From Martinezella rhizogenes (GTDB lineage: Bacteria > Pseudomonadota > Alphaproteobacteria > Rhizobiales > Rhizobiaceae), in the NCBI RefSeq assembly GCF_027460065.1, contig NZ_JAPYZZ010000019.1:1-64000 (forward strand): a stretch of DNA of 64,000 bases, read 5' to 3'. A program made the translations under genes and the position numbers. This document shows positions 22,011-31,300 of the stretch, piece after piece (position 1 is the first letter of the stretch; each line of letters begins with the position of its first letter). The notes below the pieces were generated by a model. It worked only from the letters and a program-made list of their open reading frames with translations, was not told the origin of the DNA and searched no databases.

Positions 22011-22034
22011 AGCCGCCCTTCGGGGCGGCTTTTT
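22011..22034 (+). terminator. Terminator downstream of ilvD
   Basis: agccgccc (22011-22018), loop ttcg, gggcggct (22023-22030), then tttt. This is a classic UUCG-capped Rho-independent terminator. Confidence 0.85.
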
Positions 22035-22218
22035 GTTGTCTGAATTTGGTGTGAAGCCCAGCTCATAAACAGATTCAATTGCCTCACAGGGTGATTCTTC
22101 TGCCGCCTTCAACATTCTGTTTTTCCATCATAAATACGAAACTACTTACGGGCTTCCTCCTATCCAGCAGTCACATTGGAGTGATGTTCGCCCAGCGACC
22201 CTTTTCCAGAACGCGGCG
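22035..22218. other. Gap between ilvD terminator and serine hydrolase gene
   Basis: About 180 bases with no gene or clear repeat. It presumably holds the promoter for the hydrolase gene, but I see no distinct promoter elements. Confidence 0.3.
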
Positions 22219-23235
22219 ATGCCTAACTTCATCACCATGAAAAGACGAACCGCACTCGCCCTCATCGCCTCGCTGCCTTTTGCTCCGCTGGCCCGCGCGC
22301 AAAGCGCCGGCAACGTCCGTTTCGACCCGCTATTGCGGGACGCGGACGCGCTTTCCAGCCTCAAGGCGGTGATCGTCAGCATTAATGGTGAGGAGGTATC
22401 TAGCCGTGCCTATCATGGCGCCAGCCTCAACGGTTCAACCAATATCAAATCGGCGTCGAAGTCGGTCATTTCGGCGCTGGTGGGCATGGCGATCGATCGC
22501 AAGCTTCTGTCGGGCGCAGATCAGCCGATCGCGACCATCCTGCGCGGTGATTTTCCGCCGGCCCCCGATCCTCGGCTGGAGCGGATTACCATCGGCAATC
22601 TCCTGTCCATGCAGTCGGGTCTGGAGCGCATGTCCGGCCCGAATTATGGCCGCTGGGTTGCCAGCCGCAACTGGGTGAGAATGGCGCTGGGTTCCGGTTT
22701 CGCGGGAGAGCCCGGCGGCGGCATGCTTTATTCCACGGCCTCCACACATCTGCTCTCGGCGATATTGACGAAGGCATCCGGCCGTTCGACGCTGTCTCTT
22801 GCCCGAGACTGGTTCCGGCCGCTGGAAGGGTTTTCCATTGGCGGCTGGGAACGTGATCCGCAGGGCATCTATCTCGGCGGTAACCAGATGGCGATGACGG
22901 CGCGCTCCCTGCTGGCCTTCGGCGAACTCTATCGTCTTGGCGGCGTAACGCCCGATGGTGAGCGGCTGATCTCGCAGGAATGGATCAGCCAGTCCTGGCA
23001 ACAACGCACCAATTCGGTCTTCAACGGCGATGGTTACGGTTATTGCTGGTTCATCAAGGAAATGGCGGGGGAGACGGTCTATTACGCCTGGGGTTATGGC
23101 GGGCAGATGCTCTATATCGTACCTGCCAGACGGCTTTCCGTGGTCATGACCTCGCGGGAGGATGCACCCTCCGCCAGAACCGGTTATCGCGACCAGCTGC
23201 ATGGTCTCATGGAAAATATCATCCGTGCTGTGTGA
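22219..23235 (+). CDS. Serine hydrolase of the class C beta-lactamase superfamily
   Basis: 338 aa. An N-terminal signal peptide (KRRTALALIASLPFAPLARA, possibly Tat because of the RR pair) suggests periplasmic export. The catalytic SxxK motif is SASK in NIKSASKSVISAL; a possible second motif is YSTAS. The late GYGGQMLYIVPARRL stretch fits the substrate-binding strand. Such proteins include esterases, peptidases and lactamases, so the substrate is unknown. The start is at 22219 or the ATG at 22237; neither has a clear ribosome binding site. Confidence 0.82.
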   Translation: MPNFITMKRRTALALIASLPFAPLARAQSAGNVRFDPLLRDADALSSLKAVIVSINGEEVSSRAYHGASLNGSTNIKSASKSVISALVGMAIDRKLLSGADQPIATILRGDFPPAPDPRLERITIGNLLSMQSGLERMSGPNYGRWVASRNWVRMALGSGFAGEPGGGMLYSTASTHLLSAILTKASGRSTLSLARDWFRPLEGFSIGGWERDPQGIYLGGNQMAMTARSLLAFGELYRLGGVTPDGERLISQEWISQSWQQRTNSVFNGDGYGYCWFIKEMAGETVYYAWGYGGQMLYIVPARRLSVVMTSREDAPSARTGYRDQLHGLMENIIRAV

Positions 23236-23251
23236 GGACAGCCGATAAGGG

Positions 23252-23602
23252 TCAGAGCGGGCGGTTGATGCTTTGGAAGGCTTCACCGAGGCGCTTCATG
23301 CGCTCCTCATAGGCACCCGTCAGGCAGGTGAGATCGGCTGCGCATTCCTGGCGTTTCTTCAGCCATTTGCTCTGTTCGTCGCGCAAGGTATCACGCGCGC
23401 CCATCGCCATCAGCTGGGTGAGGATGTCGAAGGTGGTGGCCATCTTCACATCCTGGTCGTTCAGCGCGCGGTTATCACAGATCGCTTTTTCATCGGCCGC
23501 CAGATCGGGCTTGGTGCAATCGAAGCTTGCCGCGCTGGCCGGTGAAACGAAGGAGGAGGTGAGGAGGATGCCGGAGGCGAGAAGGGTGGATTTCAGGTGC
23601 AT
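23252..23602 (-). CDS. LprI-like / DUF1311 secreted protein
   Basis: 116 aa with a signal peptide ending near SPASAA. The mature part has the DUF1311 pattern FDCTKPDLAADEKAICDN and a second cysteine pair (ECAADLTCLTGAYEERMKRL). Related proteins include the mycobacterial lysozyme inhibitor LprI; lysozyme inhibition here is only a possibility. It is convergent with the serine hydrolase. Confidence 0.8.
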   Translation of the reverse strand: MHLKSTLLASGILLTSSFVSPASAASFDCTKPDLAADEKAICDNRALNDQDVKMATTFDILTQLMAMGARDTLRDEQSKWLKKRQECAADLTCLTGAYEERMKRLGEAFQSINRPL

Positions 23603-23774
23603 GGATCGTCTCTTCTAAGGACCGTCTTGTCGGCTGAAACCAAAAAGAGGTGTTGTTGGTTCCAATTGCGTGAACCGATCACTGCCTGGAAAAGCTTGGC
23701 CATCATCTTGCCGCTCTTTGCTTTACAGGCTTTGGCGTTATAACTCCATCATACTGATGACGATGAGGAATCAC

Positions 23775-25181
23775 ATGCGAAGCGTGTTGAAGTATCTGTC
23801 CACCGGCTTTCTCGCCGCGCTCGTCCTCCTGCCCGTGGGCGCCGGAGCGCAGGACAACAAGACCGTGCCGGCAAGCCACACGGAAATGCAGCTTTCCTTC
23901 GCGCCGCTGGTGAAGCGCACCGCAGGTGCTGTTGTGAACGTCTATGCCGAGCGCATCGTGCAGCGGCGTGCCTCCCCTTTTGCCGGCGATCCCTTCTTCG
24001 AGCAGTTTTTCGGCCAGCAGATGCCGAACCGCACGGAAAAGCAGTCATCGCTCGGTTCGGGCGTGATCGTGACGGCAGGTGGCCTCGTGGTGACGAATAA
24101 TCACGTCATTGATGGCGCTGATGACATCAAGGTGGCGCTGGCGGATGGTCGCGAGTTTTCCTCCAAGGTGCTGATGAAGGACGACCGGGTCGATCTCGCC
24201 GTGCTGCAGATCGACGCCAAGGAGCAATTCCCGGTGCTGTCGCTCGGCGATTCCGACAGGATCGAGGTGGGTGATCTGGTTTTTGCCATCGGTAACCCTT
24301 TCGGGGTGGGCCAGACGGTGACGAGCGGCATCGTTTCCGGTCTCGCGCGCAACCAGGTGACGCAGGGTGATTTCGGCTTTTTCATTCAGACCGACGCCTC
24401 CATCAACCCCGGCAATTCCGGCGGCGCGCTGATGAACATGGCGGGTGAGTTGATCGGCATCAATACCGCGATCTTTTCCAAGGGTGGCGGGTCGAACGGC
24501 ATCGGTTTTGCCATTCCCGCCAATCTGGTCCGGGTGTTCGTAGCGGCCGCGGAGCGCGGCGACGCCAACTTCCAGCGGCCCTATATCGGTGCGACTTTCG
24601 ATCCGGTGACATCAGATGTCGCGGAAGCGCTCGGCCTGCATCGCGCTCGCGGCGCGCTCGTCGTCAGCGTCACCAAGGGTGGTCCGGCGGAGAAGGCTGG
24701 TATCGAGCCCGGACAGGTGGTGACCGCTGTTAACGGCCTTGAAGTGGAGCATCCCGATGCGCTGGGCTATCGCCTGACGACGGCCGGCATCGGCAAGTCG
24801 GCCGAACTGACGGTTGTCGAAAAGGGCAAAGAGAAGAAGCTGACCATCGCTCTCAATACGGCACCCGAAACCGCGCCGCGTGACGAACGGCTGCTCGAAG
24901 GCCGCAATCCCTTTGCGGGCGCAACCGTCGCCAACCTCTCGCCGAAGCTTGCGGATGAATTGCGCATGCCTTCGCAGGTGACCGGTGTCGTCATCACCGA
25001 TGTGAAGCGTGGCTCACCGGCCTATCGCGTCGGTTTCCAGCCGAAGGATGTCATCCTGTCGCTGAACGGTGCGGATATTGGCTCCACCGCCGCGGTTGAG
25101 AAGGCGCTGGACGACAATCCCGGCTTCTGGCGCGTGGAAATCCTGCGCGACGGGCAGCGTATCCGGCAGTTCCTGCGATGA
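23775..25181 (+). CDS. degQ: Periplasmic Do-like serine protease (DegQ/DegP type)
   Basis: 468 aa: signal peptide (LSTGFLAALVLLPVGAGAQ), trypsin-like domain, two PDZ domains. The triad is visible: His in TNNHVIDGADD (about residue 110), Asp in DDRVDLAVLQID, Ser in GNSGGAL (about 214). It degrades or refolds misfolded envelope proteins. I chose the ATG at 23775, with AGGA five bases before; upstream in-frame ATGs lack a site. It overlaps rarA by 4 bases, an unusual but conserved-looking pairing. The deg subtype cannot be decided from sequence alone. Confidence 0.9.
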   Translation: MRSVLKYLSTGFLAALVLLPVGAGAQDNKTVPASHTEMQLSFAPLVKRTAGAVVNVYAERIVQRRASPFAGDPFFEQFFGQQMPNRTEKQSSLGSGVIVTAGGLVVTNNHVIDGADDIKVALADGREFSSKVLMKDDRVDLAVLQIDAKEQFPVLSLGDSDRIEVGDLVFAIGNPFGVGQTVTSGIVSGLARNQVTQGDFGFFIQTDASINPGNSGGALMNMAGELIGINTAIFSKGGGSNGIGFAIPANLVRVFVAAAERGDANFQRPYIGATFDPVTSDVAEALGLHRARGALVVSVTKGGPAEKAGIEPGQVVTAVNGLEVEHPDALGYRLTTAGIGKSAELTVVEKGKEKKLTIALNTAPETAPRDERLLEGRNPFAGATVANLSPKLADELRMPSQVTGVVITDVKRGSPAYRVGFQPKDVILSLNGADIGSTAAVEKALDDNPGFWRVEILRDGQRIRQFLR

Positions 25182-26494
25182 GCGACGACCTCTTTGCCCC
25201 GCAAGTGCCCGTGGAGGTCGCCAACCGGCGGCCTCTTGCCGATCGTCTGCGTCCAAAAACGCTGGCGGAGGTGAGCGGGCAGCCACATCTGACGGGCGAA
25301 GAGGGCGTTCTGCGCCGTATGATCGACAGCGGCTCCTTGGGGTCGATGATCTTCTGGGGGCCGCCAGGAACCGGCAAGACCACGGTTGCCCGCCTGCTGT
25401 CCGGCGAGGCGGGGCTGGCCTTCGAGCAGATATCGGCAATCTTTTCCGGTGTTGCCGATCTCAAGAAGGTGTTCGAGGCAGCGCGCACGCGCCGGATGAA
25501 TGGCCGGCAGACGCTGCTTTTCGTCGATGAGATTCATCGTTTCAACCGCGCCCAACAGGATAGTTTCCTGCCGGTCATGGAAGATGGCACCATCATTCTC
25601 GTGGGGGCCACCACCGAAAATCCGTCCTTCGAGCTTAATGCCGCTCTTTTGTCGCGCGCGCGTGTCCTGACGTTCGGTTCGCATGACGAGGATAGCCTGA
25701 GCGAACTCCTGAAACGTGCCGAGGAAGCGGAGGGCAAGCCCCTGCCGCTGACGGAAGAGGCGCGGGCAAGCCTCATCCGCATGGCCGATGGCGATGGCCG
25801 CGCCGTGCTGACGCTTGCCGAAGAGGTCTGGCGGGCGGCGCGCAAGGATGAGACCTTCGATACCGAAGGGCTGACCCGCATCGTCCAGCGCCGCGCCCCG
25901 GTTTACGACAAAAGCCAGGACGGCCACTACAATCTCATTTCCGCGCTGCATAAATCCGTGCGCGGTTCGGACCCGGATGCGGCACTTTATTATCTCGCCC
26001 GCATGTTCGATGCCGGTGAAGACCCGCTTTATCTCGGGCGGCGGCTGGTGCGCATGGCGGTGGAGGATATCGGCCTTGCCGACCCGCAGGCGCTTGTCGT
26101 CTGCAATGCCGCCAAAGATGCCTATGATTATCTCGGCTCACCAGAGGGTGAGCTCGCGCTGGCGCAGGCCTGCGTTTATCTCGCCACCGCGCCGAAATCC
26201 AACGCCGTTTACACCGCCTTTAAATCGGCGATGCGGGCGGCCAAGGAAAACGGCTCGCTGGTGCCGCCGAAACATATTCTGAACGCGCCGACCAAGCTCA
26301 TGAAGGGTGAGGGTTATGGCGATGGCTATCGTTATGACCATGACGAGCCGGACGCCTTTTCGGGGCAGGATTATTTCCCGGAAAAAATGGGCCGCACGAC
26401 CTTCTACGATCCGCCAGACAGGGGTTTCGAGCGGGAAATCCGCAAACGTCTCGACTGGTGGTCGAAGCTGCGACGTGAGCGCGGATCGCGCTAG
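25178..26494 (+). CDS. rarA: Replication-associated recombination protein A (AAA+ ATPase)
   Basis: RarA/MgsA (438 aa) is a clamp-loader-like ATPase acting at stalled replication forks with SSB. The Walker A is GPPGTGKTT; the Walker B region is FVDEIHRFN. Sensor sequences GATTENPSFELNAALLSR and the C-terminal tetramerisation domain (AAPKSNAVYTAF-like) are present. It is coupled to the protease gene by an ATGA overlap. Confidence 0.95.
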   Translation: MSDDLFAPQVPVEVANRRPLADRLRPKTLAEVSGQPHLTGEEGVLRRMIDSGSLGSMIFWGPPGTGKTTVARLLSGEAGLAFEQISAIFSGVADLKKVFEAARTRRMNGRQTLLFVDEIHRFNRAQQDSFLPVMEDGTIILVGATTENPSFELNAALLSRARVLTFGSHDEDSLSELLKRAEEAEGKPLPLTEEARASLIRMADGDGRAVLTLAEEVWRAARKDETFDTEGLTRIVQRRAPVYDKSQDGHYNLISALHKSVRGSDPDAALYYLARMFDAGEDPLYLGRRLVRMAVEDIGLADPQALVVCNAAKDAYDYLGSPEGELALAQACVYLATAPKSNAVYTAFKSAMRAAKENGSLVPPKHILNAPTKLMKGEGYGDGYRYDHDEPDAFSGQDYFPEKMGRTTFYDPPDRGFEREIRKRLDWWSKLRRERGSR

Positions 26495-26607
26495 CCCCTA
26501 TAATGGCGGAGGCGGGGTCTGCATTCCCCGGCGATCTTGAGAAAAAGAATCAGGTCGTTGGTAAAGTGAGTCGCGAAATCCAGATAACCAGCTGTTTTTA
26601 AAAGAAC

Positions 26608-26922
26608 TCAGGATGCCTTGCGGTGCAGCGTTGCCTGCGTCTGTGCCGGCAGCATCTTGACCGAGGATTCCGCCAGGCCACTATGGCCCTCGGCATCGAT
26701 GACCAGGTGCCAGTGCATGGTTTCCGGAACGGCGATGCGGATCGGTGATTTTTTGGCGACGCCGCCAAGATATTTGAAGTCGAGCAACTCGGTGAAACGC
26801 TGGAAATTTGCGCCCGTCATCAGGCGGACATTGTTGACGGATGACAGCGATATTTCAAGGGTGGTGCCAGCCCGCAATTCCTTCAGGTCATAATGCGTAT
26901 AGCGGAAATTCGGCCGGGCCAT
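26608..26922 (-). CDS. DUF1883 domain protein
   Basis: 104 aa, predicted cytosolic beta-rich domain. NFRYTHYDLKELRAGTTLEI, NVRLMTGANFQRF and the stretch MHWHLVIDAEGHSG match DUF1883. The domain is sometimes fused to TIR domains; here it stands alone. Function unknown. It sits alone between rarA and a chemoreceptor gene transcribed on the other strand. Confidence 0.8.
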   Translation of the reverse strand: MARPNFRYTHYDLKELRAGTTLEISLSSVNNVRLMTGANFQRFTELLDFKYLGGVAKKSPIRIAVPETMHWHLVIDAEGHSGLAESSVKMLPAQTQATLHRKAS

Positions 26923-27164
26923 CGCGTGCCTCCCTGTAGAGTTATTTCGGTCAAGGAGGATAGGGGTGGCACGGTTAACGCGGTCTTTAAATGCCGCTGG
27001 CTCTCCTGAAATTTCACGCCTTCTGTCGCAATTTGGAATGGGGGAACGACGTTTCTATCGATCCCCTGAATAAGACCATCGTATAACATTCGTATTTAAT
27101 AATAATAAATTTATTGCCTTTAACATCGGCTGGTCGAAGTGCATTCGGCGATGTTGGGGGGAAC

Positions 27165-28979
27165 ATGAAAAACGTAACAATATCTATGCGCCTTTACGCG
27201 CTCGTCGCATTGTTTCTGGCAATACTGGCCGCGGCTCTCACATTCAGCCTATTTGAAAGCTATCGTGAGATGGAGCGCGAGCGTAAAGCCGGGCTTGCAG
27301 CGATGAACGAGACCGCCGTCGCCATTCTCAAGCAATATTACCAGCTGGAGCAGGGCGGAAGCCTGACGCGGGAGGCGGCGCAACAGCAGGCGAAGACAAC
27401 GATCGCGGCGATGCGTTATGGCAATGGCAGCGGTTATTTCTGGATCAACGATATGCATCCCACCATGGTGATGCACCCGATCAAGCCTGAAATGAACGGC
27501 ACAGACCTCACTGCCAACAAGGATCCGAACGGCAAGGCGCTGTTCGTGGAATTCGTGAATACGGTGAAGGCGGGCGGTCAGGGTTTTGTCGATTATTACT
27601 GGCCGAAGCCCGGCGCGCCTGATCCGGTCGAGAAATTTTCCCATGTTGCGGGTTTCGCCCCCTGGGGCTGGATTGTCGGTACCGGTGTTTATGTCGACGA
27701 TCTCGAGGCGGTATTCTGGCGTGACGCCTATTTTAACGGCGGCCTTTGTGTCGTGGTGGGTCTTCTGGTCGTTGGTGTTGCCGCCTTCGTGGTGCGCAGC
27801 GTGACGCGGCCGATCGATCTCATCCGCCAGAGCATGAAGCGGATCGCGGATGGTGACGGTGCAGCCGAAATCCAGTTTGCCGATCGCCGCAATGAAATCG
27901 GCGCGATCGCCAAGACGCTTCTGGTGCTGCGTGACAGCGTCAACGAGCGCAGTGCGCTGCAGGCCCGCGAGGCCGATCAGCAGCGGGCGCTGGAGGAGGC
28001 GCGGCACGGCAACGAGATGGTTCTTCGCTCCGCATCCGAACGGCAGGCCCATGCCATGGAGCGGCTGGGCCATGCGCTTGAGGCGCTTGCCAATGGCGAT
28101 CTAACGGTCGAACTTGCCGATATCGGCGCGGATTATGAAAAACTGCGTGTGGATTTCAATCGTGCCGTCGGCGCGCTGCACGGCGCGATCGAGGCGATTG
28201 CGAGAACCGGCCATGTCGTGAATGACAGCGCCTCCGACATTAGCGGCGCGACCGGCAATCTTTCCCGCCGCACCGAACAGCAGGCGGCGGCGCTGGAGGA
28301 GACGGCGGCGGCTCTCGATGAAATCACCGCCACCGTGCGAACCGCCTCCGAACGGGCCAATGAAGCACGGCAGATGGTGCAGGACACAAAAACCAGCGCC
28401 GGCCGTTCGGGTGAAATCGTCCGCAACGCGGTCGATGCCATGGGCCGCATCGAAGATTCCTCGAAACGCATCGGTCAGATCATCTCGGTCATCGATGAAA
28501 TCGCTTTCCAGACCAACCTTCTGGCGCTGAATGCCGGTGTCGAGGCGGCGCGTGCCGGCGAGGCGGGACGCGGTTTTGCCGTGGTGGCGCAGGAGGTGCG
28601 TGAACTGGCACAACGCTCCGCCAATGCCGCCAAGGAGATCAAGACGCTTATCAACCGTTCGGCCGAGGAGGTGGGCGGCGGCGTGGCACTCGTGCGCTCC
28701 ACCGGCGATGCGCTGGACGAGATCGTGGCGCTGGTCAACCGCGTGGATGGCCACGTCAATTCCATCGCCACGGCGGCGCGGGAACAGGCGACCGGCCTGC
28801 AGGAGATCAATACCTCCGTCAACCACATGGACCAGATGACCCAGCAGAATGCCGCCATGGTGGAAGAAACGACCGCGGCCAGCCAGACGCTCGCCGAGGA
28901 AAGCCAGCAGCTGCGGGCGCTGCTTTCACGTTTCGAACTGGGGCAGGGCGTAGGACGCGCGGTTTCGCGGGCGGCTTGA
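27165..28979 (+). CDS. Methyl-accepting chemotaxis protein with Cache-type sensor
   Basis: 604 aa. TM1 ([18 protein letters not shown]), periplasmic single-Cache-like domain (about 35-185, with [15 protein letters not shown]), TM2 near 194-215, HAMP, then the signalling domain ending near 590. The hairpin tip [20 protein letters not shown] is intact. No C-terminal NWETF-type pentapeptide for CheR/CheB binding is present. The ligand is unknown; this Cache type often binds small organic acids. I chose the ATG at 27165 because of the GGGGGG site before it. Confidence 0.93.
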   Translation: MKNVTISMRLYALVALFLAILAAALTFSLFESYREMERERKAGLAAMNETAVAILKQYYQLEQGGSLTREAAQQQAKTTIAAMRYGNGSGYFWINDMHPTMVMHPIKPEMNGTDLTANKDPNGKALFVEFVNTVKAGGQGFVDYYWPKPGAPDPVEKFSHVAGFAPWGWIVGTGVYVDDLEAVFWRDAYFNGGLCVVVGLLVVGVAAFVVRSVTRPIDLIRQSMKRIADGDGAAEIQFADRRNEIGAIAKTLLVLRDSVNERSALQAREADQQRALEEARHGNEMVLRSASERQAHAMERLGHALEALANGDLTVELADIGADYEKLRVDFNRAVGALHGAIEAIARTGHVVNDSASDISGATGNLSRRTEQQAAALEETAAALDEITATVRTASERANEARQMVQDTKTSAGRSGEIVRNAVDAMGRIEDSSKRIGQIISVIDEIAFQTNLLALNAGVEAARAGEAGRGFAVVAQEVRELAQRSANAAKEIKTLINRSAEEVGGGVALVRSTGDALDEIVALVNRVDGHVNSIATAAREQATGLQEINTSVNHMDQMTQQNAAMVEETTAASQTLAEESQQLRALLSRFELGQGVGRAVSRAA

Positions 28980-29327
28980 TTTGATCCGTTTTGAATAAGT
29001 GGAGGGCGCGACTTTGGCTGCGCCCTTCGCTTGTTGACGGACTTTCACCCACACTCGACGTCATCCTCGGGCTCGTCCCGAGGATCCAACCACGCTTCGT
29101 AAAATCAATCGGTTGCAGATGCTCGGGACAGGCCCGAGCATGACGGCGGGGAGGTCTTCGAACTTTCTGCTCCCCACGGATGCGGCTGGGCCGGGCCTTT
29201 GCATCAGATGGACCGCAAAACTAGCCATTCGTTATTTCCCGCAACCAATAAGGTTTCATTTACCTCATTTCTTTAAAATTTGTCCTGTATTGCCGCGATT
29301 GCGGCCGCTGAAGGTACAGGTTCTCGT
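28980..29327. other. Gap between chemoreceptor and extensin-like gene
   Basis: Holds a short hairpin (gggcgc 29004-29009 with gcgccc 29020-29025), perhaps a weak terminator. Palindromic repeat copy 2 follows, then about 180 bases with no visible gene. Confidence 0.4.
29059..29145. repeat. Palindromic intergenic repeat, copy 2
   Basis: 87 bp. The left arm starts cgtcatcctcgggctcgtcc; the right arm ends caggcccgagcatgacg. The left hairpin is the atcctcggg type and the right one the atgctcggg type, so the two arms are chimeric relative to copy 3. Confidence 0.85.
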
Positions 29328-30626
29328 ATGGCGTATGTTTCCCTTCCGCGTCGTCTTGTGACGTTGCTGATGATTTCCACGGTCATGGTGTCGTGTTCGG
29401 CGGAGGGTCTCGTGCCTCCGGCCGAGGTGGACGGCACCACGCGCGTCAGCGCCATTCGCTCGTCGCGGCAGCAGGGCTACAGCGCGCCGGCGGGTGCGGT
29501 CAATCAGGCTGAACGAGCCGGGCAGAGTGCCGATTATCCGTCCGCCATATCGCAGCCGATGCCGGAACATTACGCCTCGCAGGATCCGCTGCTGCAGTCG
29601 CCGCAGGGCGCGCAGGGTTATTCGACACTCGAATCCCAGCATCAGGCGCGCATGGCGGCCAGCGGTCAGACTATCGCGCCGGCGCAGACCATGCAGAGCC
29701 AGACTATGCAATCCCAGACCACGTCCGGGCAGCAAATGGCCAGCAACCAGATCGCCGAAGGCGAGAGTGGCGTGAACATGGATTCCATGCTCGGCGTGGA
29801 GCCGGTTCGCGGACTTGCCGAAGAACAGGATGCGGATATTGCAGAGGGTGCTTCGGCGCAGCCAGTGGTGGATGGCATCGGCACCGATAATCCGGTTGCC
29901 GTCTCTCCTCCTCGCCGGCAACAAAGCACCAGTCAATCACGGCTGATACCGCCACCACCCGTTGGCTCTTCTTCCCGCCGCCAGCCGGTGGAGGAAGTCG
30001 CCATGCTCATGCCAAACGATCCGATGGCGGGTGGCGGGATGCAAAGCAACCGATCGATGCCACCTGGCGTCATGCCGTCCTCCGAAGTTGCCTGCCGCAG
30101 CGAATTGCGCCGCCTCGGCGTCGCCTTCCGCGATGTCGCCCGTATCGCCGACGGCCCGACCTGCGGCATCGATTATCCGATCGAACTCAGCGGACTTGCC
30201 AGCGGCGTCGCCATCCGCCCTGCCGTGAAGCTCAATTGTCAGGTCACGCTTGCCTTTGCCAAATGGGTGAAGTTCGAACTCGTGCCGTCCTCGCGCTTCC
30301 GTTATCTCTCCGGCGTTAGCCGCATCACGCCGATGGGCGGTTATTCCTGCCGCAAGATGAATTCGCGTTCCAGCAATCCCTGGTCCGAACATGCGCGCGG
30401 CAATGCCATCGATATCGGCACCATCACGCTGAAGAACGGCAAGGAGATCGATGTCCGCAGCAAGAGCTTCTTTGCCTTCCGCGAAAAGGCACTGCTGAAG
30501 GCGGTGAGGTCCGACAGCTGCAAATATTTCTCGACCGTTCTCGGGCCTGGCAGCGATCCTAACCACTGGAACCATTTTCACTTCGACCTGCGTACGCGGA
30601 AATCCGGTTACAGGCATTGTGATTAG
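29328..30626 (+). CDS. Extensin-like domain lipoprotein
   Basis: 432 aa. The N terminus has a short hydrophobic stretch followed by VMVSC, a plausible lipobox. Then comes about 200 residues of low-complexity Gln/Ser/Pro/Met sequence including TMQSQTMQSQT. The C-terminal extensin-like domain (from about residue 254) contains CRSELRRLGVAF, WSEHARGNAIDIG and HWNHFHFDL. The HxxGxAxD and HxH pattern resembles metallopeptidase sites acting on peptidoglycan; this is inference. I chose the ATG at 29328. Confidence 0.82.
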   Translation: MAYVSLPRRLVTLLMISTVMVSCSAEGLVPPAEVDGTTRVSAIRSSRQQGYSAPAGAVNQAERAGQSADYPSAISQPMPEHYASQDPLLQSPQGAQGYSTLESQHQARMAASGQTIAPAQTMQSQTMQSQTTSGQQMASNQIAEGESGVNMDSMLGVEPVRGLAEEQDADIAEGASAQPVVDGIGTDNPVAVSPPRRQQSTSQSRLIPPPPVGSSSRRQPVEEVAMLMPNDPMAGGGMQSNRSMPPGVMPSSEVACRSELRRLGVAFRDVARIADGPTCGIDYPIELSGLASGVAIRPAVKLNCQVTLAFAKWVKFELVPSSRFRYLSGVSRITPMGGYSCRKMNSRSSNPWSEHARGNAIDIGTITLKNGKEIDVRSKSFFAFREKALLKAVRSDSCKYFSTVLGPGSDPNHWNHFHFDLRTRKSGYRHCD

Positions 30627-30781
30627 AGCGGCGAGAGATAAATCGAAATCGGTCCCGCCGCTCTCAGTTTTTGTTTGAGCATCGGACTTTCCGAAAACCG
30701 CAATACAGTTTTCGCTCCGGTGCTCCAGCTGTGAGCTTTCAGGAGGTTGTCCATTGGCAACGAACCGGAGGTGCGTGAGGC

Positions 30782-30941
30782 TTACCCCCCTCTGCCCTGC
30801 CGGGCATCTCCCCCTCAAGGGGGGAGATCGATCTGCGGCGAGGTTTCGCCTATCTCAACGTTTGAGAATGAAGTCGGGTTAGCGCCTCCTGCCTATCTCC
30901 CCCCTTGAGGGGGAGATGCCCGGCAGGGCAGAGGGGGGTAA
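30782..30941. repeat. Long inverted-repeat element (RIME-like)
   Basis: Perfect 47-bp terminal inverted repeats, 30782-30828 and 30895-30941, flank a 66-bp centre. The arms begin ttaccccccctctgccctgc. No ORF. It resembles the rhizobial intergenic mosaic elements (RIME class); the class name is from memory. Confidence 0.8.
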
Positions 30942-30969
30942 ACTACACCCGCCCTCGACCCCAATGGAC

Positions 30970-31012
30970 CGTCATTCCCGTCCCCGAAGCCCGAGGATGA
31001 GCCGGAATGACG
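30970..31012. repeat. Short palindromic repeat (gtcattcc type)
   Basis: cgtcattcc (30970-30978) and ggaatgacg (31004-31012) are inverted arms around a centre containing cccgaggatga. It is probably a further intergenic repeat type. Confidence 0.5.
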
Positions 31013-31067
31013 GAGGGAGGGCTTTGGCACCCATCTCTCCATACATACATCCCCGTCCAATGCCCGC

Positions 31068-31093
31068 AAAAAAAGACCGGCCCGAAGGCCGGT
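31068..31093 (-). terminator. Minus-strand Rho-independent terminator
   Basis: A 7-bp all-GC-rich stem with a UUCG tetraloop and a run of seven T residues on the minus strand. On the plus strand the stem is preceded by A residues, so only minus-strand transcription is served. Confidence 0.85.
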
Positions 31094-31243
31094 GAAGAAG
31101 ACAGCCTTATCGGGGGGATATCGGCGTCTTTGCAAGGGCATGCAATGGGAAAACGATCCCACGGAGTGGTCCATCCGGCGCGGATATGCGGCAAAAGACA
31201 TCGCGCCGTACTGACCTGCGGCCAACATGGCTTGCCGCGCTTT
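31068..31243 (-). ncRNA. Candidate small RNA with Rho-independent terminator
   Basis: On the minus strand a textbook terminator (accggcc, loop ttcg, ggccggt, then ctttttttg; plus coordinates 31068-31093) has no gene in front of it. The region upstream to 31243 shows several local stems: ccac/gtgg, ttgca/tgcaa and gcc/ggc pairs. A TTGTCA at 31273-31278 with TAGCGT 17 bases on (31250-31255) is a possible promoter. Minus-strand reading frames run through the terminator, so they are not credible genes. It may instead be a leader or decay product of something I cannot see. Confidence 0.4.
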
Positions 31244-31260
31244 TCTGATACGCTATGAGC

Positions 31261-31276
31261 GTCACATGTTTGTGAC
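31261..31276. promoter_or_regulatory. Inverted repeat gtcac-N6-gtgac
   Basis: gtcac atgttt gtgac lies 25 bases before the TauE/SafE gene and inside the putative minus-strand promoter. Possible operator; the half-site orientation is opposite to a Crp site. Confidence 0.35.
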
Positions 31277-31300
31277 AACGGCCCCCCGGAGACCGCTTTC

